A stretch of DNA of 64,000 nt. Source: Bugula neritina (lineage: Eukaryota; Bryozoa; Gymnolaemata; Cheilostomatida; Bugulidae). Below are positions 38,101-48,270 of the stretch, one piece after another. The notes below the pieces were generated by a model. It saw only the letters and a program-made list of their open reading frames with translations, made no database searches and was not told the DNA's origin. Where the stretch lies: positions 32,963,773-33,027,772 of the forward strand of contig OZ037766.1 of the NCBI GenBank assembly GCA_964035545.1, read 5' to 3'. Positions within the stretch are counted from its first letter, which is position 1. Each line of letters starts with the position of its first letter. Both the position numbers and the translations under genes were made by a program.

Positions 38101-41100
38101 TCTACTCCTTCAGGTAGTAGGACTTAGTGTATAATATCTACTCCTTCAGGTAGTAGGACTTAGTGTATAATGTCTACTCCTTCAGCTAGTAGAACTTAGT
38201 GTATGATGTCTACTCCTTCAGCTAGTAGAACTTAGTGTATGATGTCTACTCCTTCAGGTAGTAGGACTTAGTGTATAATATCTACTCCTTCAGGTAGTAG
38301 GACTTAGTGTATAATGTCTACTCCTTCAGGTAGTAGGACTTAGTGTATGATGTCTACTCCTTCAGGTAGTAGGACTTAGTGTATGATGTCTACTCCTTCA
38401 GCTAGTAGAACTTAGTGTGTCTACTCCTTCAGGTAGTAGGACTTAGTGTAATATGTCTACTCCTTCAGGTAGTAGGACTTAGTGTATCTACTCCTTCAGG
38501 TAGTAGAACTTAGTGTATAATGTCTACTCCTTCAGGTAGTAGAACTTAGTGTGTCTACTCCTTCAGCTAGTAGGACTTAGTGTATAATGTCTACTCCTTC
38601 CTGTGACATTTCAAGGCATGTATGTAATAGAGATCTCATTGCGTATGATGCAATACTTATATTTTCTATCTATAAAATATCCAACACATCCATTTCCCTC
38701 TCCTAATTATCTCTCAACATTCTTCAAATAAAAATATCACATATAGTAAAAATTTATGGAATGCATTTCCACCGGATAAGTAAAGTTGTCTTCTTGTTTA
38801 CCAGGAAACTTATACCAGGTAACTAAAGGTTCACATGTTTACAGCAGAAGATTGTAGGTGTTTCCCAACAGCGGTGCTTAGTTCAAAGCTCTGTTATGAT
38901 TATAATGATGGTTTACTTGTCTCTTGTATGAATACCAGGTTCATTTTATATATTTTAATGTAACACGCAGTTGTTCTTTGGCTGCAGAAGTAGAAAGCTC
39001 TGCTGTAACCCCGGCCACTCAGGTTTCTCGTGAACTGGTGATGTCTCGCAGTAGCAGCCACAACCAGACGTCAGCGGCCGGCAGTGAGAGAGACCAGAGC
39101 CCCTCTGCCTTCTCTCGAGTCACCGATGATGTCATAGCAACAGTTCCTGGAGAAGGCAGCGAAATTGCTGTCGACCCGAATGACATTCTGTCTACAGATG
39201 ACGAGGTATGTACTACTCTCTCTAGGGTTAGTATCCTCTCTCTCTAGGGTTAGTATCCTCTCTCTCTAGGGTTAGTATCCTCTCTCTCTATGGTTAGTAT
39301 CCTCTCTCTCTATGGTTAGTACCCTCTCTCTATGGTTAGTACCCTCTCTCTCTCTAGGGTTAGTATCCTCTCTCTCTAGGGTTAGTATCCTCTCTCTCTA
39401 GGGTTAGTATCCTCTCTCTAGGGTTAGTATCCTCTCTCTAGGGTTAGTATCCTCTCTCTAGGGTTAGTATCCTCTCTCTAGGGTTAGTATCCTCTCTCTC
39501 TAGGGTTAGTATCCTCTCTCTATGGTTAGTATCCTCTCTCTCTAGGGTTAGTATCCTCTCTATAGGGTTAGTATGATACAACTGTGTGTGAACATATTCT
39601 AGCTTGAGATCTCAGTGATTTATGTGTAGAGAGTTGGGGTATGTATCTAAGGAACTCCCTCTTTGATAAGCCCTCATACTTACTTTAATGTTGAATAGTT
39701 TAGTACTGCACACTACTTAGCTAGCTTCCTTGGATACTAGGCATAACAAATGTATATCATTGTTATAACATTCACGTTATCAACCAATGTGTATGATTTT
39801 CAGATGAGAAAGTTGAGAAAAGCTAACTCAAAGCCTACTGTCAGGCTTATGGTTACCAAACCAAATGTATGATGTAATACTGCGTATTTTAGTCATGCTC
39901 GTTTCTGATAGTTTACCAATTTCTTAGCACCATGTATATTTGCTGCCGCCCTTTTCTACAGCTGTTCCTTTCCAATGCTTCATTGTCTACACATGTTACT
40001 AGTCACATGCAGTCAAATCTATTCAGTATTTCAGAAAATAAAGTTTCACAACCTGTAGTCTCAGACTCAGTAACGTCTTGTGAATTTACAATAATGATTT
40101 ATTACAAAATTCAAGTCTGGCTTCACTGTTTGGGAATCAGTTGAGTTGAAGATTCCAATCTGAAAAGATTTCACTGCTGGATAGTAACAATAGACATCCT
40201 GTTGTGTGTAGAGATGCCGTAGATGCGTAGATGTGATATTTGGCTTTTGTCTGCTCATTTTCCCTTTTGGTACTTTTCTACCGCTTAATCCATAGCAAAA
40301 TATGCTTTTTTTAAATATAAAATGGAAAAACCAGATTAAATTTATAAATCATTCATGCACAAACTTTATCATTTTTTTTATTTTTCACATTTTGTTTTGT
40401 CTGTAGCATGCTTTATAATCAACTGAAATAATATAATTATACATGATACTATATCATTATATTAGTATAGCAATGTAAGTTATCTTCTCTCTGAATACAG
40501 GATGAGATAAGTCTAGTATCTTCTCAAGCCGTCTCGCACATTTCCACCAAGGGTGAGAACTTCCTCTCAGATGCTACCGTAGTGAACTACGGAATTAAGG
40601 TCAAGGATGAACTAATTGAGCGATGTGCCACGGCGCTCAGTCACAATGAGATGGTGACAAAGAGGGAAAATGGATCCGCTAAAAGTTTTGAGAGAACGCG
40701 TGCACTTGCCCAGAATATAGCAATGTAAGAATCCTTGTCTATTTACTGCAGCGCCATACTTACTTATTTTTGTTTGTGTCAGTTTGTCATATGTACTTTC
40801 TATCTACCTGTATCATAGGTATTTTGTAAATATGATATTATAAATATATTATAGCTATATTATATATGTTATAGATTTATCATGTATATTATGTTTTATA
40901 GACTTACTGTATAAATATACTTATATTATAGATGTATTGTAAATATTATATTATAGGTGTATTATATATATTATATTATAAATACATTACAGATATTTCA
41001 TGAGAGATATATTCTGCTTGTAGGAAGAAGGAGCGGTGGGAGACGATACAGCTGCTCCTAAAAAGAGGAGCTAACCCTAATGTGTGCTCGGTGCCAATGC

Positions 41101-44100
41101 CCGCACTAGTCTTCACAATCAAAGCTGGGGATATGGAGGCTACAAAGCTACTTCTGCTGAAAGGAGCGAATGCCAATCTCCGGCTCCCAGAGAAGGTAAA
41201 TGAGACCCCGCCTTCTCTGGGGCAGAAGTTCGTTTAGTTTCTATAAGTTGGAAATTTTGATTGACTGAGTTTTATAGTTTGCTGTTTGCAAAGAAATATG
41301 CAATTGCTTTCTGGGATTGTCTCTAGCTTTCATACTGTTTTAAAGTTGAACACAATTAGTAACCATTTTACTAACAGTTGATGTAGAAATATTTCCTTAA
41401 ACTAAAAATAAGATTTACTGTCATTGCCAGGTAAAACATTAATGGCTAGTAACTAGAGTGGTCGTACACAATTCAAATGTTGAATAAAATTTGCTTGATT
41501 GAAGAAACTAAGTTATAAAATCTGATGTACCTAGTTTTACATTTATAGAAAGGAGGATTGTCCCCCCTTCACCTAGCAGCCGGTACACCTGGTGCAGAGG
41601 GGATACTAATAACTGAGTACCTACTAGATGCCCTGAGTGACCCGGACGCAAGGGCAACGGCAGACAACTCCTACTTAGACCCAGACGATGAGCTCGGCAA
41701 GGAAGACGGGGCGGACGAGTGGAGCGATGAAGAGCCGTCTGCGGGTAGAACTCCGCTGCATATAGCCTGTTCCAGAGACGACGATTACACGGTAGGGAGA
41801 TATAGCCTGTTCCAGAGATGACGATTACACGGTAGGGCGATATAGCCTGCTCTAGAGCTGACGTCAGCTAATAGCAGACGTCAGCTAACAGCAGACGTCA
41901 GCTAACAGCTGGCTATTGTGTCTGTTTCAGAGCGCTGCCAGCGTTGTTCATCTGCTGCTCGACCACAAGGCTGACGCTGATGTGCTGTGTAATGGTCACT
42001 CCCCTCTCTCCTTAGCTATTGTCAGCGGTAACGACCTGGTAAGTTTACCGATGACGTATTACTGGTTATTAGGTATTCAAATTATCAAAATCTATGTGAT
42101 ATTATGGGTTGAAGATTGTGCCTCCAGCTGATAACCTTTGGTTGAGCTATCAGCAGGTCAAGGTCAAGGGGATTCTCTTATTTTAGCTACCAGAATATGT
42201 TGTAGGCTATTGCCGAGTTACTGAAGTTCAGGGCTAACCCTAGTCTGAGACTTACTCACGGTAACGGCAATGCTTTGTGTGTGGCGAGTCACACTGCATA
42301 CGAACACAGACGGTCCGCTGATGCTAGGATTAACTTGGTGAGAACTTACTTTACTTGTTAACTACTCTTTATTTAGCCTATTTGAGTCTTACTGAAAACA
42401 AGTTAAAGTCGGGAGTTAGAATAGGACCTCTCATTCTGCGCTGACTCGCTTAGTGTAGACTCTTAGGCTATGTTATAAACCACACCCATACTTCTCATTT
42501 CCTGTCCTAGTTGACTTTCCAACTAAGTTACTCTAAAATATTCTCTTAGTTTAACTTCCTTCCTGTTGCTGTTCCTGTGATGTCATCACTCAACTTGTAT
42601 TCTAGAGAAATTTTTTATGAGCTGCCAGTTCTTTTCCTTCATTCTTCCAACTTTTGGAAACTGACTGGTTACAATTTTGTGTAGATTGATAAACTGGTTG
42701 AAAATGGTGCTGACATATTGGCCTTAATTCCAATCGGACCTAAGCAAGTACAGGGGACAGCGCTAGACTACGCCTACCACATATTCAATCTGGTAACTAT
42801 TATTAACTCTCTCCACATAAAATACTTAACACTCTCAATAAACCAGGGAGAAAAAGATTTGGTGAATTTTGCGGTAGAAACATTGCCTGTTTTGTATGCA
42901 CTAAATATTTTCATACCAACATACAAAAATCATGTGCTGTAAATTGTAAAAACGTTGATCTAGTATGTACTTACACTACTGTATGTACTTTACTTTATAC
43001 TGTTAGTAGTACATGCTGTGTATACTGTATATACGGTATGTACAGTATATACTACAGGTACTGTATAATATATGGTATATACTGTAGGTACTGTGGCATT
43101 GGATATTATCCAACTGCATCTCACAGCCAATCAATTTTATTAGTTCAACCTGAAAAAATGTCTTACAGACAAGATATTTACAATAATATAATATTGCAAT
43201 ATATTAATAAGATAAGATAATCGTAAAGTATAATATAACACTGTAATATAATAATATAATATAATATAACACTGTAATATAATAATATAATATAATATAA
43301 CACTGTAATATATTAATATAATATAATATAACACTGTAATATAATAATATAATATAATATAACACTATAATATAATACAGAGTTGACACGTGTTATGAAT
43401 GATGTACATAGGATAGAAGAATAGCTCACATGCCGTACCACGCACTCTCCTACTCCGAGAGAGAAACCTACAATGCCAGACGGAGGTTGCTGAGTCACAT
43501 GGGGGACGTGGTGAGACTCAAGTGTGTTGAGAGAGAGCAGAAGAGGCTAGAAGACGAAATCGCTGCCGGTATTCCGTGTAAGTCAGCATTTCATGGCTTC
43601 ATTATAGTAATATAATAGTAATATAGGCTACATATCAACATATTACAGCTGTAATATTACTGTAATATAAACTACATATCAACATATTATAGCTGTAATA
43701 TTGCAGTAATATAAGCTACATATCAACATATTATAGCTGTAATATTACAGTAATATAAGCTACATATCAACATATTATAGCAGTAATATTACAGTAATAT
43801 AAGCTACATATCAACATATTATAGCTGTAATATTACAGTAATATAAGCTACATATCAACATATTATAGCTGTAATATTACAGTAATATAAACTACATATC
43901 AACATATTATAGCTGTAATATTACAGTAATATAAGCTACATATCAACATATTATAGCTGTAATATTACAGTAATATAAGCTACATATCAACATGTTTCAG
44001 CCCGAAGTCCATCTGCCCGTTTCCTGTTTACCGGTTCAGGAGCCAAAGTGCCAGGCAAGGACCAGGTGGACGGGAGGGAGGCTGGGGAAGGGAAAGTCAA

Positions 44101-47100
44101 GTTTAACATCTCAGAGAAAGGAGGGGACGGTAGTAACATGGCCCCTAATGTGCGGTGAGAGTCATGTGAGGTTATATTACTAGTGTGAATTATCTAGACT
44201 TTCCATGTTTTAGTCACCTCGGGCAAGTCATGTGACCTTCAACAGTGATCTGTGTATTAAACTGTCATATACCAAGCTTACACCATTGATTGATTTCTTT
44301 CAAGTTTCAGGAGTTGGCTATAGTCATCAAAAAATGCTTTATTATCAGCTAAAGATCTCGACATTTATATAAAAGTCCTAAACATTAATTTTTTATCTCA
44401 ATAATTATTTGCAATTAATGTTTGAAGAATCTAAATGTGGATAGTGTTGAGCTATAATTATTATTATATTCATCCGGGTTAAAACTTATTGAAATAGTTT
44501 GTAGTTTGTCAGCTTTTAAAAATGTCTTGCTGGAGCGAATAAAAAGTAACTAGTACATTCAAATATTATTATTTATTATACCAGTTATAAATTTACGAGC
44601 CCATCATATCAGTGTTTCAATGTGATATTATTTTAAGCTGCACAACGCAACACAAGTCGTATGGTGTAGCGGTTATCACGTCTGCTTTACACGCAGAAGG
44701 TCGCGGGTTCGATCCCCGCTATGACCTGTTTTTTTTCTTTTTTCAAGCTGCTTTGAAAATCACATAAGTTATAATTTTATAACTGGATTTCACTACACTA
44801 ATTTGAAAATCTTGATAATCAACACATAAAGATAATAACATAGTTTTGACTTGGCAGTATTAAATTGTATTATATTATGTTTAGTTTTGATGCAACTTGC
44901 TGTACATGCACTACATTGGGGTGTAATAACTGATTAATATTATTCACAGTGACTTAGAGAAGGGAATCATGACCATAGGGCCATACCATCCATACAACTC
45001 CACCATCACATCCAATCTCTACAAGCATTCTAAAGCTTTAGTCAGGTCTTGCTGCTTTGATTTCATTTTATATTCTGTTTATCTTGATTACAGCTATACA
45101 GTTTCTTCTCTTCTGTTTCTACTCTCTCTCTAGTATCTTGTTCCTTTGTACCACTGCTCTAGAGTATTGATAGCTAGGCTGAAGTGAAATGTATAACTGA
45201 CTAGTGTTAGAGTTGTTGTACCTGTAGTCATGCTAGTCTCTTCTTGGCTAAATTATTTATCTACATTCTACACTGTATGTAGCATTCAGAACTGAATATT
45301 ACCAAATTTTAATTATACGTGATTTATATTGAATTTCTTATCAAAACTAATGAATAGATTTGCATTATATAATAGTTTTATCTCTAATATCTATATTATT
45401 TACAGAGAATATTTATATAATGATACAAATAATATGTTGCAATATTATGTAACATTTTACATATATTGATGAAGTAACGGCTAGTTAATATATTATTAAA
45501 ACCTAAACATATAGAAATATATACAGATAATATTTCATATTATCATAGTATAGTTATATTGTGAAACAAATAATACGTTGAACAGATATAAATTGTGAGA
45601 TGTGTAGAATTGTAGAACTGTAGAGCTTGTGACATGTAAAACTGTAACATATAAGAAAATTTATTACATTTCTGTTGGTTTCAAGTGCGTATATAATTAC
45701 AACAATATATAAATACGATATGTGATCTTATATATATAACTTCATATCCTATACTGATGTTGTGTGTATATGTTATTTCACATTATTATTATGTTTTGTT
45801 GCAAATAGACGGCCATTGTTTAAATACTGCTACGATTGTGGGAGATCCATAAACGTTCGGCTGACTGCGTGCACCAGGTGCAAAGAAGTGTACTTCTGCA
45901 GCAAGACGTGCAAGGTGAAGGCGTGGAACGCTCGGCATAAAGACGAGTGTATAAGAATGCAAGGTCAGTAACTATATGGATATTCCAGTATGACGGAATA
46001 CTCCAGTCACATGATATTTAAGCAGAATATATTTGGTATTTATTACTAACTTAGATCAGCTGTGAAATGTAAATATTTTTACTATAACGCAAAATGTGTA
46101 GTCTCATTGGTTACTATTCATACACAAGTGGCTAAGTTTGATATATAAATTTTTAAAATACTAAAACGTTGCCTAATATACTTAAATAATAGAATGTACA
46201 TGTAGATGTGATCTGTGTGCATTATGAATGTATAAGCATAATCGATATGTATGAAAAGCTATTTTTTAAAGTGCCAATGTGTATACAGCAACATTGAGCT
46301 CTAAACAATTACCACATTTAATGTTATGTTATATTGTTCAACTACTGAATAGTAAGCATTGGCTCTCAGATTAGAAAATATTTTGCAGTAAAAATTTAGT
46401 GCAGTTCAAAAATGATATTTTCAAATCTTTATGAGTTCAAGTGAAAATATGACCTACAATATTTGAGTCTCGTGACTTTAGGTGAAAGGTCAGGGTCATC
46501 TGCTTTCTCTAATAAACAAAGTAGTACACATTCTCTGTCTCTCTCACCTATCAAAGGTAACTCTATAATCTGCTAGCCTCGAATTCTAACCATTTCATGT
46601 TCCTCTACCAACCTCAACTATGTTCTCATTCAGTTATATTTCATGTTCCTCTACCAACCTCAGCTACGTTCTCATTCAGTTATATTTCATGTTCCTCCAC
46701 CAACCTCAGCTCCATTCTCAGACATAACCCGTTATAACAAATAAATTCATGACTCAATAAATTAGTTCTTGGAAGTAATTTGGTGCAGTTGATGACTCAG
46801 CTTTAGTTTTTATACAAATAATATACATTATACTATTCTTATTATTTATTATTATACTATTATTATATATTATTATTATACTATTATTATATATTAATAT
46901 TATACTATTATTATATATTATTATTATATATACTATTATATATTATATACATTATACTATTATTATCTATTATGTATTGTTGTGTATAATTTATAGAGAA
47001 GTGTTATTTAATATGTTTATATTTATTGTTTACCAATTGAGTAATTTGAAATCATTGCAGCTATTGTATGTCTCAGAATTTACACATATGCCTTCAGTTT

Positions 47101-47634
47101 TGTTCTATCAGCATAGATAGGAGGTCAACTTAGACCGAGATAATCTGAGAAATGTTTTATATAGTCTGAGAACTAATGAAATACTTAACGCAGGTTCAAA
47201 GAATCCATCTCGTACAACGAGTCATGCCAAGTCTGCCCCAGCTAAGTATGGCGGAAGAGGCGGGGCTTATTATGGTAACATCAACCCTAAGCGGGCTGCG
47301 AAAATGGAGAAGTCATACAACATGATGCGTAGACCAACAGATAAGACGCTGGTGAGTAGACAGAATACATAGTGTGTAGACGTCTTGTAAGGGAAAGTTA
47401 TCTTCAGACTAAATTATACTTGTTGAAACTTGGTGACATGCTATACTGTGTGTGACACACAGTACTATGTGTGACATCTGCTTGCAGGGGTCCAAACAGT
47501 ATTGGAACAGCCAACCCAACTTGACAGGAGGGAAAAATAGACAGTTTCACCGACACAACCAGCATGGAGGGGGCCGCATGAGCCCCGACCTCATGCCATT
47601 TGTAGCCTTCATGGATAACTACAGCTTTGTCTAA
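29144..47634 (+). CDS. ANKMY1: ANKMY1-like protein (MORN, ankyrin, MYND)
   Basis: Ankyrin repeat and MYND domain protein 1 family; precise function unknown, usually linked to ciliated cells. 22 coding exons: 29144-29330, 29609-29703, 29993-30139, 30358-30680, 31175-31309, 31890-32115, 32549-32726, 33068-33157, 33611-33769, 38988-39205, 40501-40724, 41024-41195, 41549-41791, 41931-42038, 42206-42337, 42685-42792, 43412-43577, 44001-44154, 44950-45045, 45809-45963, 47194-47351, 47488-47634. They sum to 3621 nt, 1206 codons plus stop, with continuous phase. Order: about six MORN repeats, ankyrin repeats in two clusters split by a Ser-rich linker, then a MYND finger near residues 1058-1098. Start ATG 29144 follows an acceptor at 29110. 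The donor after 33157 is the least certain junction. The linker exons make it longer than I recall for vertebrate ANKMY1. Confidence 0.92.
29360..29600. repeat. TGTGTAATATACTG repeat
   Basis: Irregular 14-22 bp units filling ANKMY1 intron 29331-29608. Confidence 0.85.
30140..30330 (+). repeat. Degenerate AGTAAGTAYATGAA repeat with eight GTAAGT
   Basis: The intron after exon 29993-30139 (donor GTAAGC) contains eight perfect GTAAGT words in under 200 bp in units like ATAGTAAGTATATCAAGTAA. Confidence 0.85.
30885..31145. repeat. about 37 bp AT-rich repeat, 6 copies
   Basis: Unit TATATAACATAATATATAGT plus GTAATATTTTAATACT in ANKMY1 intron 30681-31174. Confidence 0.9.
32144..32226 (+). repeat. 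AGC/AGT trinucleotide tract
   Basis: Mixed (AGC/AGT)n just inside the intron after exon 31890-32115; reads as poly-Ser but sits beyond donor GTGAGT. Confidence 0.9.
32487..32560 (+). repeat. Diverged duplication of an ANKMY1 acceptor
   Basis: GTTGCAGATGAACT with a following AGCCAATCA occurs at about 32487 and again at the real acceptor (exon start 32549), about 60 bp apart. Confidence 0.75.
32730..32890. repeat. 21 bp repeat, 7 copies
   Basis: Unit GTGGTTATTATAGTATATATT following the donor of exon 32549-32726. Confidence 0.9.
33537..33621 (+). repeat. 22 bp acceptor-containing repeat, 4 copies
   Basis: TTTGTAG/CCATGGTTCTCAC-type units precede exon 33611-33769; the last copy is the chosen acceptor (TTTGTAG/CCATGG). 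Confidence 0.85.
33756..38600 (+). repeat. 4.8 kb minisatellite of exon-end/donor units, about 140 copies
   Basis: Unit of about 36 bp (variants 28-36): TACTCCTTCAG/GTAGTAGGACTTAGTGTATAATGTC read in two parts. The first copy is the end of exon 33611-33769 (CCTCCTTCAG) with its donor GTAGTAG. Most units keep CAG/GTAGTAG; a minority read CAG/CTAGTAG and lose the GT. Tail variants (TATAATGTC, TATGATGTC, TATC, TGTC) alternate and larger blocks recur at spacings near 0.80 and 0.97 kb. The exon frame meets TAG within the first unit, so the array is intronic. Confidence 0.97.
38601..38987. other. Unique end of the same ANKMY1 intron
   Basis: About 390 bp of unique sequence ending in acceptor TTTGGCTGCAG. 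Confidence 0.75.
39212..39575 (+). repeat. 22 bp CT-rich repeat, about 16 copies
   Basis: Unit TCCTCTCTCTCTAGGGTTAGTA, starting right after the donor of exon 38988-39205. Each unit looks like a pyrimidine tract plus TAG acceptor. Confidence 0.9.
39576..40500. other. Unique ANKMY1 intron sequence
   Basis: About 0.9 kb, AT-rich, no gene seen. Confidence 0.7.
40810..40990. repeat. AT-rich TATTATAGATRTATTGTAAA repeat
   Basis: Degenerate units in ANKMY1 intron 40725-41023. Confidence 0.75.
41754..41845 (+). repeat. 40 bp exon-end/donor duplication in ANKMY1
   Basis: The end of exon 41549-41791 (ATATAGCCTGTTCCAGAGAC...TACACG) with donor GTAGGG is repeated 40 bp later (second donor at 41832), followed by a third partial copy. 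Use of the second donor would meet TGA. Confidence 0.9.
43200..43380. repeat. about 40 bp AT-rich repeat
   Basis: Units of ATAATATAATATAATATAAC plus ACTGTAATAT before exon 43412-43577. Confidence 0.85.
43605..44000 (+). repeat. 44 bp repeat ending in an ANKMY1 acceptor
   Basis: About 9 units containing CATATCAACATATTATAG and CTGTAATATTACAG. The real acceptor before exon 44001-44154, CATATCAACATGTTTCAG, is a variant of the unit. Confidence 0.9.
44655..44727 (+). tRNA. tRNA-Val (anticodon TAC)
   Basis: 73 nt cloverleaf: D arm GTGTAGCGGTTATCAC, anticodon stem TCTGC/GCAGA with loop TTTACAC (anticodon TAC), T arm GCGGGTTCGATCCCCGC. The internal A and B boxes are recognisable. Acceptor stem has one G-T and an A-C first pair, which is a slight irregularity. 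A T8 run follows at once and would end Pol III transcription. It lies in ANKMY1 intron 44155-44949 on the same strand as the host gene. Confidence 0.92.
45046..45808. other. ANKMY1 intron, unique AT-rich
   Basis: No gene or array seen in 763 bp. Confidence 0.7.
45809..45963 (+). other. ANKMY1: MYND zinc-finger exon of ANKMY1
   Basis: Encodes [22 protein letters not shown] and ARHKDEC, giving all eight MYND ligands (CxxC, CxxC, CxxxC, HxxxC). The exon is followed by two short exons encoding a Gly/Ser/Lys-rich tail. Confidence 0.95.
45964..47193. other. ANKMY1 intron, 1230 bp
   Basis: Contains a 46 bp repeat of three copies (46588-46735, unit with TTTCATGTTCCTCTACCAAC) and a TATTATTATACTA tract (46815-46980); otherwise unique. 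Confidence 0.75.
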
Positions 47635-47709
47635 TTCCTGTACTTACTCACCACATTGTGTTGGTAGCCATTTTACTACTTTGGAGTTATCTCCCTTCCT
47701 TTACATAGT

Positions 47710-47715
47710 AATAAA
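47710..47715 (+). promoter_or_regulatory. AATAAA poly(A) signal of ANKMY1
   Basis: AATAAA 76 nt after the stop at 47632-47634. Confidence 0.7.
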
Positions 47716-47879
47716 TTTTCCTCACATCTGTTGACTATTATTACATTTGCAATTCTGATGTTAAGGTCAGCTTTTTTCGAGTATTTTATAAAGCATATTC
47801 TTTTACTTGCTGTAAAGTTACGATGAAAACGAACAGTTGAGTAACAGCACGAAACAAGGTGTTCCCAATATTTACATTC

Positions 47880-47885
47880 TTTATT
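47880..47885 (-). promoter_or_regulatory. Possible AATAAA poly(A) signal of JADE
   Basis: AATAAA on the minus strand about 390 nt downstream of the JADE stop. Confidence 0.5.
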
Positions 47886-48270
47886 CTCATTTCATAGTGA
47901 ATACAATTCCAATTTCATGATAGACAAAATAACCAACTTTGGTTGCTAAAGAATCAAAACTTTTAACAATCTTTGACAGAAAATTCATTTAAATTATTTA
48001 CAAACAGAGAGAAAGTATAGAATGAGGTGAAAGCGTGAAATATAACAGCCCTGCTGCGTCACGCATTATTCCAGGGTGTGACGTAATGTAACGTCCCAAC
48101 ATTTCAAAACTATATACTGTACATAATATTGAGCATTTTATATTATAATGTAGAAAACGTGAAGTAAATTATGAGGATTTGCCTAAATTATCTACAGACA
48201 AACACGTAATAATCAAGTAGAAGATGGGCGTGACCTAGAAGAGGGGCGTGACCTAGGAGAGAGTTGTAAC

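Larger units (their letters stand above)
31890..43577 (+). other. ANKMY1: Ankyrin-repeat and linker exons of ANKMY1
   Basis: First ankyrin cluster in exons 31890-32115 and 32549-32726 ([39 protein letters not shown]). Ser-rich linker in exons 33068-33157, 33611-33769 and 38988-39205. Second cluster from 40501 to 42792 ([83 protein letters not shown]). Exon 43412-43577 gives the basic helix [16 protein letters not shown]. Confidence 0.88.
47635..48270. other. Tail-to-tail spacer of ANKMY1 and JADE
   Basis: 636 bp between the two stop codons. Poly(A) signals on opposite strands are about 170 bp apart, so the two 3' UTRs nearly meet. Confidence 0.7.

Noticed and set aside
33756-38600. CRISPR-like array
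   Set aside because: No unique spacers; units are head-to-tail minisatellite copies in an animal gene.
39212-39575. Interstitial telomere repeat (AGGGTTAG words)
   Set aside because: The unit is 22 bp CT-rich with only one TTAGGG-like word; not a hexamer array.
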